Shown here: in pieces, positions 1-6,964 of the stretch
Layout: each line of letters starts with the position of its first letter
Position numbering within the stretch: position 1 is the first letter of the stretch
Assembly: GCF_009720825.1 (NCBI RefSeq)
Contig: NZ_WNKY01000015.1
Location: 1 to 64,000, forward strand
Source: Duganella radicis
Lineage (GTDB): Bacteria > Pseudomonadota > Gammaproteobacteria > Burkholderiales > Burkholderiaceae_D
Direction: 5' to 3'
DNA length: 64,000 nt
Translations under genes and position numbers: made by a program
Notes under the pieces: model-generated
What the model saw: only the letters and a program-made list of their open reading frames with translations
Databases searched by the model: none
Told to the model about the DNA's origin: nothing

Positions 1-198
1 GGCGAAGGCGGTAGCCCGCCTGGCGGCCGTGACGACGGTGGCCGGCGTGGCGGTGGTGGCGAAGGCGGCGTCGGGTGTCGCTGCCTGGCCCGGTGCCGGC
101 AGCGTCAGCGCGGCGCACAGCGTCCACGCCGCCGCCAGCAGGCGTACGCGGAGCGGCATGGGGAAGCGCGGCAGCGCGGCTTGGCGATACGTATCCAT
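1..198 (-). CDS. cpaC: Tad/Flp pilus secretin CpaC (RcpA), N-terminal part, cut by window edge
   Basis: An open frame runs from an ATG at 198 to the window edge (66 codons). It starts MDTYRQAALPRF and carries a hydrophobic stretch (MPLRVRLLAAAWTLCALTL) ending in a signal-peptidase-like GQA-A site, then a low-complexity Ala/Thr region. A second ATG lies just before the hydrophobic stretch and could be the true start. It follows cpaB by 7 bases on the same strand, the place where Tad operons carry the outer-membrane secretin that forms the pilus exit channel. The secretin domain itself lies outside the window, so the name rests on position and the signal peptide. Confidence 0.55.
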   Translation of the reverse strand, partial: MDTYRQAALPRFPMPLRVRLLAAAWTLCAALTLPAPGQAATPDAAFATTATPATVVTAARRATAFA

Positions 199-205
199 GG
201 CGCGC

Positions 206-1042
206 TCACAGGCATTCTTGCGTGCGCTGCACGCCTGCGATCACACCGACACAGGACCGCGCACGCGGCGCGGCGGCCAGCACGCGCGGCTTCGGCGGCG
301 CTGGCGGCTCGGCGGCTGGCGTACCCGACGCGGGCGGCGCGACCGGCGGCGGCTCATGCGCGCCAAGCAGCGTTCCCTTGGTTGCGCCTTCGGTGGTACC
401 CGGACGCGGGTCCACCTGATTGCGCAACACCAGCGACAGCGTGCCCACGCTGCGCGCCAGGTCCAGATTCTCGGCCTGCGCCGGCGTCACCTCCAGCGTC
501 ACCGCATTCACCACGCGCGGCTTGGTCTCATCGCGCCCCACTTCCTGCGCCACCGCCAGCACCAGTATGCGCTCCAGCACAATCTTGGAAATCGCCTTGT
601 CATTGGACTGCGTGTTGACGATGATGTCGACAAAATTCCCCGGCAGCGCAAATCCCGCCACGCCCACCACATCGTTCACCCGCACCGTGATGGCGCGCTT
701 GCCTTCGGCGATCAGGGCCGACAAGCCGCCCAGCGTGCCGGCCGGCGCCAGTTTGGCTTCGCTCAACGGCTCGTCGCGCAGCACACTGGTTTTCAGCACG
801 CGCCCTACCAGCTTGCCGTGATCGCGCAGCGCGCCGCGTGGCAGGCTCTCGGCCGGCCAGTCGATCTGCTTGAGCATCTCCGGCGTCAGACGCTGGCCAA
901 GATTGACATCCTGCGCCGCCACCACAATCTTGTTCGAAGAACCGGGCGTCTGCCGCAGCAGCCAGCGCGAAGCCAGCGCCACCGCCGCCAGTCCGAACAC
1001 GATGGCCAGCGCCATCATCAACAGTGCGCGCCGGTTCTTCAT
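206..1042 (-). CDS. cpaB: Flp pilus assembly protein CpaB (RcpC)
   Basis: A 278-residue protein with one N-terminal membrane anchor (about residues 6-24, LLMMALAIVFGLAAVALA), followed by a SAF/CpaB-type region (about 38-100; VVAAQDVNLGQRLTPEML is typical) and an RcpC/CpaB domain (about 100-215, with RVNDVVGVAGFALPGNFVDI). The C-terminus is a Pro/Ala-rich tail. CpaB proteins sit in the periplasm and assist the secretin of Tad pilus machines. It overlaps the upstream ATPase gene by 4 bases and is followed closely by the cpaC start, so all are probably co-transcribed. Family assignment is firm; the detailed role is from family knowledge. Confidence 0.9.
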   Translation of the reverse strand: MKNRRALLMMALAIVFGLAAVALASRWLLRQTPGSSNKIVVAAQDVNLGQRLTPEMLKQIDWPAESLPRGALRDHGKLVGRVLKTSVLRDEPLSEAKLAPAGTLGGLSALIAEGKRAITVRVNDVVGVAGFALPGNFVDIIVNTQSNDKAISKIVLERILVLAVAQEVGRDETKPRVVNAVTLEVTPAQAENLDLARSVGTLSLVLRNQVDPRPGTTEGATKGTLLGAHEPPPVAPPASGTPAAEPPAPPKPRVLAAAPRARSCVGVIAGVQRTQECL

Positions 1043-2412
1043 GCTATTCGCGGCTCCACATCGTCGGCTGCCGCGCGCAAGTCAAAATCGGCGCCGGCGA
1101 ACATGCTGATCCAGGCCTGGTCCAGCGTGGCGATGGCGAGGCGCGCCGGTTCGCCCATGAAACCGGCGAAATCCGCCACCCGGCCGACGATCTCGCGCGG
1201 ATAGCAGGCCAGCAGCGGCAACCCGGCGCCCGCATGCAGCTCGTCCAGCAGATAGCGCAGCGCCGCTTCGTCATACGCCACGCCCAGGCTCAGACACTGC
1301 TGGCGCACCAGCGTGCGATAACTGGCGGCGCTCAGCGCGCCCACCGGAATCTTGTAGCCGACGCGGCGCAACGCCGCATCGTCCAGCAGCGACGACGGCG
1401 GCAAGCTGGTGGCAAACACCAGCCGCATGCGGCACGGCACCGTGAAGTGATAACCACCGGCCAGCGACAAGGCGCTGCGCTCCAGCTCCTGTGCCTGCGT
1501 AAAGCGGTTCAGCAGCTCGACCGCCGGCACGCGCTGGCGGCCCAGGTCATCGACAATCAGCAGGCCGTTGTTGGCCTTGAGCTGCGGCGGCGCGCGATAG
1601 CAGCCACTGGTGGCGTCTGGCTGCAAGTCCAGCATGTCCGCATCGAGCGATGCGTCCAGCACCACCGCCGGCCGCTGGCACAGTACCCAGCGCGGATCGC
1701 CGCTGCGCCGCTCGGGCGCCTGCTGCGCCAGGCGCGCCTGACGCGGCAAGGGTGGGCGGTGCACGGCAGGGTCGTACACCTGCACGATGTCCTGCCCCAC
1801 CACCAGCGCATGCGGTACCGCCACCAGGCCTTGCGACAGCGTGCCGAGACGGCGCGCCAGCAGCGACTTGCCGCTGCCCGACGGTCCGTACAACAGCATG
1901 CTGCGCCCCGCATGCATGGCCGCACCCAGCATGCGCTGCACCTGCGGCGCCAGGAAATCGTCGCTGAATTCCGCCGCCAGTTCATCGGCGTTCAACTGCG
2001 GCGCCTGCGCGGCCAGGCGTTCGACCACGGCGCGATACGCCTCCAGCGTCACCGGCGCCGCGCCGACATACGGGCAGCGCTCGTGCCAGGCGGCGGCGCG
2101 CTGCTTGCCGGCGCCCGTCAACTGGTACTGCACGTCGATGTCGGACTCGCCGCGCCACGCCACCTCCACCACGTGCTCGGCCACCATGAAATCCAGCACC
2201 TCGCGCAGCACATTGATTGACAGATGCAGCCGCGTGGTCAGCACCGGCAGATGGCTTTTGCCGCCAAGGTAGAGCACCTTGGCGATCAGTTCGACGATCA
2301 GCTGCTGCGGCAGGCCGCTGTCGCGCACCGATTTCGGTTGCGGCGGCAGCGCGGCTTCCGGCTCGGCATCGAGCAGCTGCGTGTAGGGGGACGGCGGTTC
2401 CAGGGCTAGCAT
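1039..2412 (-). CDS. AAA-type ATPase of the Tad pilus locus, function unassigned
   Basis: A 457-residue cytoplasmic protein. About residues 35-110 look like a winged-helix-type region. The rest is a P-loop ATPase core with Walker A GPSGSGKS (near 175) and Walker B LLIVDDLG (near 290), followed by an arginine-rich sensor-like stretch (FATSLPPSSLLDDAALRRVGYKI). It is neither the secretion ATPase CpaF nor recognisably the MinD-like CpaE/TadZ. The start at 2412 has a GGAG box about 7 bases upstream. It lies between the prepilin peptidase (87-base gap) and cpaB (4-base overlap), so a role in pilus assembly or its control is inferred from position only. Confidence 0.75.
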   Translation of the reverse strand: MLALEPPSPYTQLLDAEPEAALPPQPKSVRDSGLPQQLIVELIAKVLYLGGKSHLPVLTTRLHLSINVLREVLDFMVAEHVVEVAWRGESDIDVQYQLTGAGKQRAAAWHERCPYVGAAPVTLEAYRAVVERLAAQAPQLNADELAAEFSDDFLAPQVQRMLGAAMHAGRSMLLYGPSGSGKSLLARRLGTLSQGLVAVPHALVVGQDIVQVYDPAVHRPPLPRQARLAQQAPERRSGDPRWVLCQRPAVVLDASLDADMLDLQPDATSGCYRAPPQLKANNGLLIVDDLGRQRVPAVELLNRFTQAQELERSALSLAGGYHFTVPCRMRLVFATSLPPSSLLDDAALRRVGYKIPVGALSAASYRTLVRQQCLSLGVAYDEAALRYLLDELHAGAGLPLLACYPREIVGRVADFAGFMGEPARLAIATLDQAWISMFAGADFDLRAAADDVEPRIA

Positions 2413-2499
2413 CGTTATCTCCGCAAGGAAACTAATTTCGGTGTGGAATCAAGTTTAGCCAGCCATGCTTTGCGGACATTGACGTGCAGCAAGCGCAGC

Positions 2500-3030
2500 T
2501 CAATGATGCTGCCAAGCGACAAGGCCTACCGTGCCGAGCGCGATCGCCACACCGTAGGGAATGCCGCCCACGCTGGCCTGCGGCGGCAACGGTACCGGCA
2601 TCAGCGGCACGCCCAGCAGGCGCAGCAGCAAGGGCTTGCAGATCAGGCGCAGATTGCGCGCACTGTCGCGCCAGCGTCCGCTCCACAACAGCATCAGCAG
2701 CGCGATCGCGCCGCCGATCAGGGCCGACAACGCGGCAACTTGCAGCGCCTGCCACGGCCCGACAAACGCCCCCACCATGGCCATCAGCTTGACATCGCCG
2801 GCGGCCATGCCGCGCAGCAGATACAGGGGCAGAAATAAAAAAAGGCCGGCGAAACCGCCGGCCAGCCACAGCGACACCGACGACCCCGGCTGCCCGCTCA
2901 GCAGGTGCAGTATCAGCGCCAGCATCAGGCCGCTGAGGATGAGCACATTCGGTATCTTGCGCATGGCCAGATCTGTCAGCGCCGCTTGCGCCACCAGGCA
3001 GATCAGGATCACTTCAATCGCATTCAGCAT
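2500..3030 (-). CDS. cpaA: Prepilin peptidase CpaA/TadV (A24A family)
   Basis: A 176-residue polytopic inner-membrane protein with about six hydrophobic segments. The two aspartates of A24 aspartic peptidases are visible: TDLAMRKIPN near residue 20 and GDVKLMAMVGAF near residue 78. These enzymes cleave the leader of the Flp pilin and pseudopilins at the cytoplasmic face of the membrane. The short form lacks the N-methylase domain of PilD, as expected for Tad systems. The start has GGGAGA upstream. It is separated from the pilin gene by a perfect 28-base palindrome (3047-3074). Confidence 0.92.
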   Translation of the reverse strand: MLNAIEVILICLVAQAALTDLAMRKIPNVLILSGLMLALILHLLSGQPGSSVSLWLAGGFAGLFLFLPLYLLRGMAAGDVKLMAMVGAFVGPWQALQVAALSALIGGAIALLMLLWSGRWRDSARNLRLICKPLLLRLLGVPLMPVPLPPQASVGGIPYGVAIALGTVGLVAWQHH

Positions 3031-3046
3031 GACGGTTCTCCCGAAA

Positions 3047-3074
3047 GAGCTTTCCGGCCGCGGCCGGAAAGCTC
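3047..3074 (-). promoter_or_regulatory. Perfect 28-base palindrome between flp pilin and prepilin peptidase genes
   Basis: Each 14-base arm begins or ends GAGCTTTCCGGCCG / CGGCCGGAAAGCTC with no unpaired bases, so transcripts reading leftward can form a very stable hairpin 9 bases after the pilin stop codon and 16 bases before the peptidase start. No T-run follows, so it is not a classic intrinsic terminator. It may partly terminate, or protect the 3' end of an abundant pilin mRNA. The function is inference. Confidence 0.7.
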
Positions 3075-3083
3075 AGCTGCCGC

Positions 3084-3266
3084 TTACGTCGCCGCCGTGA
3101 TGGAAGCGGCGATGCCGGAGAAGGCCGTGCTGATCGCCGGTCCCAGCACCGCGAAGGCGCCCACCACCACCGCCACCATGGTGGCGGCGATCAATCCGTA
3201 CTCAATTGCGGTGATCCCGTCTTCCTCGCGCCCAAATTCCTTTACTGCTGCGATAATCGCGTTCAT
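3084..3266 (-). CDS. flp: Flp-family type IVb pilin
   Basis: A 60-residue prepilin. A hydrophilic leader (MNAIIAAVKEFGREEDG) is followed by the processing site G|ITAIEYGLIA, with the glutamate at +5 and the Glu-Tyr pair of Flp pilins, then a hydrophobic helix (LIAATMVAVVVGAFAVLG). It would be cut by the CpaA peptidase encoded next and assembled into adhesive Tad pili. It is the first gene of the minus-strand locus. A GGAG-type site (AAAGGAGTACGAC) precedes the ATG. Confidence 0.93.
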   Translation of the reverse strand: MNAIIAAVKEFGREEDGITAIEYGLIAATMVAVVVGAFAVLGPAISTAFSGIAASITAAT

Positions 3267-3522
3267 GTCGTACTCCTTTGGTTAAGTCCATCGGTAAGCC
3301 TCTGGCGCACGCCTGCCGCGCCATTGAGTTCACTATACGGACCACAGGTTTTAAAGAGTTGACGCTACGCAAGTTTTCCATGCGGAATCTTTTTAGTGGC
3401 AGATCAAGGGGAATGTAGGAAAAAGGTCGCATTATTGGGCAATGGAAGTTTTTTTTCGCACACAAGAATTGCCTCGATTGCAAAAAGCTATTATCCTGCT
3501 TAGCTGTTCTTTGGAAAGGCAA

Positions 3523-4566
3523 ATGGACTCCCTACTGAAACACATGGTGGACATGACCGGTCACCGCGATCACACGATGCTCGACATCTCGGTGATTTCA
3601 GCGGTGCAGGAGCTTGCCCGCGCCGATCTGGTCCGTGTGTTGACCTTGGCCACCGTGCGGGGAAAGGTTTTCGTCCGTCCGCGCGCCGAGATCCTGGCCG
3701 GCGAAGCCGCGCGCATGGTGGATACGTCCTACCAGCACCATCCGGGCGAACCGATCACGACCTATCCCGCCTTGGCGCAATGCGTCGCCAATCACGAATC
3801 GAGTGCCGAAGTCGCCAACGAGGCCGACGAACACACCCTGTGGCTGCCGATCTGGCTGGGCGACAAGGCCGATACCTGCCTGGAAGTGGTCAATCCGACG
3901 CCATACACCAAGGAAACCATCCACGTCATCGGCGCGATTGTCAGCGTCTACCGCAACTTCCAGAACCTGCTGGATTACAGCGAACGCGACTCCCTGACCG
4001 GCCTGCTCAACCGCAAGACTTTCGACGACCAGTTGTCCAAGATGCTGGCCGCCTGCACCGACCAGGATGCCGTCACCCTGCCGGGCGAACCGGAGCGCCG
4101 CCACCACAGCGAAGAAGAAAAGCAATGGCTGGCGGTGGTGGACGTGGACCATTTCAAGCACGTTAACGACCGTTTCGGCCATTTATACGGCGATGAGGTA
4201 CTGATCCTGATCGCCAACCTGCTCACCTCCTCGTTCCGCGCGCAAGACCGCGTGTTCCGTTTCGGCGGCGAGGAGTTTGTCGTGCTGCTGCGTTCGGCCA
4301 CGCTGGACAACGCCAAGAAAATCATCGAGCGCTTCCGCATGAACGTGGCGGCGCATGACTTCCCGCAGGTGGGCAAGGTGACGGTAAGCGTGGGCTTTGT
4401 CAGCATCAGCGCGCTGGAGGCGCCGGTGATCATCCTGGGCCATGCCGACCAGGCGCTGTACTACGCCAAGAGCCATGGCCGCAACCTGGTCTGCCACTAC
4501 GACGAGCTGGTCAGCGGCGGCAAGCTGCAAGCCATCGCGTCCAACGATACGGCGGAATTCTTCTAA
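3523..4566 (+). CDS. GGDEF-domain diguanylate cyclase
   Basis: A 347-residue soluble protein. The N-terminal half (about 1-150) resembles a GAF-like sensory domain; the C-terminal half is a GGDEF domain with the active-site signature GGEEF (residues 248-252). An RxxD inhibitory site, RAQD, lies five residues before it, so the enzyme should make c-di-GMP and be inhibited by it. An insert of about 25 residues, rich in Glu and basic residues, lies early in the GGDEF domain (DAVTLPGEPERRHHSEEEK). The ATG at 3523 is chosen because it has GGAAAGG just upstream; an in-frame ATG at 3442 would add 27 residues. It is tail to tail with an HD-GYP gene two bases away. Confidence 0.9.
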   Translation: MDSLLKHMVDMTGHRDHTMLDISVISAVQELARADLVRVLTLATVRGKVFVRPRAEILAGEAARMVDTSYQHHPGEPITTYPALAQCVANHESSAEVANEADEHTLWLPIWLGDKADTCLEVVNPTPYTKETIHVIGAIVSVYRNFQNLLDYSERDSLTGLLNRKTFDDQLSKMLAACTDQDAVTLPGEPERRHHSEEEKQWLAVVDVDHFKHVNDRFGHLYGDEVLILIANLLTSSFRAQDRVFRFGGEEFVVLLRSATLDNAKKIIERFRMNVAAHDFPQVGKVTVSVGFVSISALEAPVIILGHADQALYYAKSHGRNLVCHYDELVSGGKLQAIASNDTAEFF

Positions 4567-4568
4567 GC

Positions 4569-5792
4569 CTAAGCCGCGACCGTCAGGAAGCGCATCGGGT
4601 CCACATTCCACTTGGCCGGCGATTCATGGCCGACGATCTTGTCGCCGCCGCCAAAGCCGACGCCGCGCGACAGATCCACCGTTTCCGGCTTGATGTAGAC
4701 ATTCTTCTTGGTGTGGAAGAACACGTTGACCTTGGGCGCCAGCAGATTGGTCTCGTGTGGCTCCACCACCACACCCAGACGCCCCGACTCCAGCAACACC
4801 ATGGTGCCGACCGGATAAATCCCGACGCAGCGCATGAATTCCTGCGCGTACTGCGGGTTGAAGTGGAACTTGCTCCACTCGTAAATCTTGCGTAGCGCAG
4901 CCGCCGCCGACATGCCCTTGTGATAGCAGCGGTCCGCGGTAATGGCGTCGTACACGTCGACAATGGCGGCCATCTGCGCCAATTCGCTGATATCGTCGTT
5001 GGCCTGCTTGCTCGGATAGCCGCTGCCGTCGCGCCGCTCGTGGTGGTGCAGCGTGATGTCGAGCGGAATCGGGCCGATCTCCGGCGACTGGCGCAGGATG
5101 TTATAGCCGTCTTCCGGATGTTTCTTGATGACGGCGAATTCCTCGTCGGTCAGCGGACCCGGTTTGTTGAGGATGTGATCCGGCACCAGCGCCTTGCCGG
5201 TGTCGTGCAGCAGCCCGCCGAGGCCGGCCTGGTGGGTGATCTCGGGCGGAATGTTGCGCGAACGGCAGAACGCCACCAGCAGCGTGCACACGCTGACCGA
5301 GTGCAGGAAAGTGTAGTCATCCTTGGTCTTGATGCGCAGCAGACCCACCAGCGCGCCGGGATTGCGCAAAATCGATTCGGTAATGTTTTGCACCACCGGC
5401 TGCACGTGGTCCAGTTCAATGGCCTTGCCGAGACGGGCATCCTGCATGACGGTACGCACCAGCGTCGAGGCCTGATGGCGGATCTGCACCGCGCGCTGCA
5501 TTTCCTCGGCCAGCGGCACGCGGGTCTGCACCGGCGCCTTGGCCACGATTTCGACGATTTCCCGTTCGGTGGCCGCTTGTGCTTCGGCCAGCGTGGGCGC
5601 ATCCTCCACATCCAGGCCCTTGCTGCTGTCTATGACAACGTCGTGGATGCCGGCGTTGATGATCTTGCGGATTTCCTCGCCGCTGGAGATCTTGAAGCGA
5701 TTACGCACGAAGGGATGGGTCATCCAGTCGCAGCTCAGGTCATGAATGTACATGCCCACTTTCAGCTGGGAAGAGTCGACTTTCTTTAACAT
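4569..5792 (-). CDS. HD-GYP domain c-di-GMP phosphodiesterase with DUF3391 N-terminus
   Basis: A 407-residue protein. The N-terminal part (LKKVDSSQLKVGMYIHDLSCDW) is a DUF3391 domain, often paired with HD-GYP. The HD-GYP core has the HD pair at 196-197 (GLLHDTGK), the HHE metal ligands near 250-252, and the GYP triplet at 258-260. It should hydrolyse c-di-GMP to pGpG or GMP. No membrane segment is visible. The ATG at 5792 fits the family's usual start; an upstream in-frame start at 5840 is less likely. Its gene ends two bases from the end of the diguanylate cyclase gene, giving a synthesis/breakdown pair. Confidence 0.92.
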   Translation of the reverse strand: MLKKVDSSQLKVGMYIHDLSCDWMTHPFVRNRFKISSGEEIRKIINAGIHDVVIDSSKGLDVEDAPTLAEAQAATEREIVEIVAKAPVQTRVPLAEEMQRAVQIRHQASTLVRTVMQDARLGKAIELDHVQPVVQNITESILRNPGALVGLLRIKTKDDYTFLHSVSVCTLLVAFCRSRNIPPEITHQAGLGGLLHDTGKALVPDHILNKPGPLTDEEFAVIKKHPEDGYNILRQSPEIGPIPLDITLHHHERRDGSGYPSKQANDDISELAQMAAIVDVYDAITADRCYHKGMSAAAALRKIYEWSKFHFNPQYAQEFMRCVGIYPVGTMVLLESGRLGVVVEPHETNLLAPKVNVFFHTKKNVYIKPETVDLSRGVGFGGGDKIVGHESPAKWNVDPMRFLTVAA

Positions 5793-5870
5793 ACGTTTAC
5801 CCGTCAAAATGGCGCGGTCTGCGCTAACACAGTATAACAAACAGTTTCCTACCGGGATTAAATTTACAAC

Positions 5871-6800
5871 ATGGAATTACGCCAGCTCCGTTATTTTGTT
5901 GCTATCGTCGATCACGGCTCGCTGTCGCGTGCGGCGCTGATTTTGCATGTCGCCCAGCCGGCGCTGACCCAGCAGTTGCGCCAGCTGGAAGAGGAGCTGG
6001 GCGTGCAGTTGCTGCACCGGACCGCCCAGGGCGTACTCAGCACCGATGCCGGCAAAGTGTTCTACGAACACGCCCAGGCCATCCTCAAGCAGGTGGCCGA
6101 CGCCCGCTCGGCGGTGGCGCAGTCGGCCGAGCGGCCCAGCGGCAGCGTCACGCTGGGGCTGCCGCACAGCATTTCCGGCGCACTGGCCCTGCCACTACTG
6201 ATGGCCACCCGCGCCCATTACCCGGAAATCAGTCTCCAATTGACCGAGGAACTGACCGGCAACCTGAGCGACCAGCTCAAGTCCGGCCGCGTCAACCTGG
6301 CGGTGCTGTTCGACGACGGCCAGCTCAGCCAGTTCGCCACCACGCCGCTGGCCGAGGAGGAACTGCAATTCATTTGCCGCGCCGACGCGGCGTATGCTCA
6401 AAGTGAGCATTCACTCACGCTAGAGCAGGCTTTGCAGGCCATGCTGATCCTGCCGGGTCTGCAACATGGCGTGCGACCGCGCATCGAAAGCGTGGCGCGC
6501 GAGGCCGGCCTGAGCGTCGGCAATGTGATTGAGATCAACTCCATCGCCATCCTCAAATCGGCCCTGCTGGCCGACATGGGCGCCACTATTTTGCCGTCCG
6601 CGCCTGTCCTGGACGAACTTCAGCGCGGCACGTTGCGTGCCCAGCGCATCCATAGCCCGCCGATTTCGCGCACCGTGGTGCTGTGTGCTTCACGCAACAT
6701 TCCGCTGACCAATGCCGCTGCCGCCATCAGCCGACTGGTGCGGCAAGTCAGCGACCAGCTGTGCGCCGATGGCAGTTGGCCCGGCGCAACACCGATATAA
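5871..6800 (+). CDS. LysR-family regulator, Nac-like
   Basis: A 309-residue LysR protein: winged HTH at about 1-60 (MELRQLRYFVAIVDHGSLSRAA begins it, typical of Nac/Cbl-like members) and an effector-binding domain from about 90. Its N-terminus resembles Nac, the nitrogen assimilation regulator, more than CysB or CatM types; this comparison is from memory. A perfect ATA-N9-TAT site, the known Nac recognition pattern, overlaps its own stop codon and lies in front of the oxidoreductase gene downstream. It probably controls that operon. The effector cannot be read from the sequence. Confidence 0.88.
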   Translation: MELRQLRYFVAIVDHGSLSRAALILHVAQPALTQQLRQLEEELGVQLLHRTAQGVLSTDAGKVFYEHAQAILKQVADARSAVAQSAERPSGSVTLGLPHSISGALALPLLMATRAHYPEISLQLTEELTGNLSDQLKSGRVNLAVLFDDGQLSQFATTPLAEEELQFICRADAAYAQSEHSLTLEQALQAMLILPGLQHGVRPRIESVAREAGLSVGNVIEINSIAILKSALLADMGATILPSAPVLDELQRGTLRAQRIHSPPISRTVVLCASRNIPLTNAAAAISRLVRQVSDQLCADGSWPGATPI

Positions 6801-6812
6801 GTTTTTCTTATA
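6796..6812. promoter_or_regulatory. Perfect 17-base palindrome of Nac type (ATA-N9-TAT)
   Basis: TATAAGTTTTTCTTATA is a perfect inverted repeat (arms TATAAG/CTTATA around five T) that includes the stop codon of the Nac-like LysR gene. ATA-N9-TAT is the known Nac operator consensus. It lies about 150 bases before the start codon of the 2-oxoacid:ferredoxin oxidoreductase gene. Binding by the neighbouring LysR protein is inference. Confidence 0.55.
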
Positions 6813-6964
6813 CCCCTATCGGCAAACGATATTTCCGTATACGTCAAGTAGCGCCCATACTGGTCATAGAACCGCCCACCAGCGGTTAGTGGCCTGAACC
6901 TGGCATGCCCACCCGGCATCCCCCAGTTCGAGCGCGATCTGACTACAAGAACGGAGACACCACC

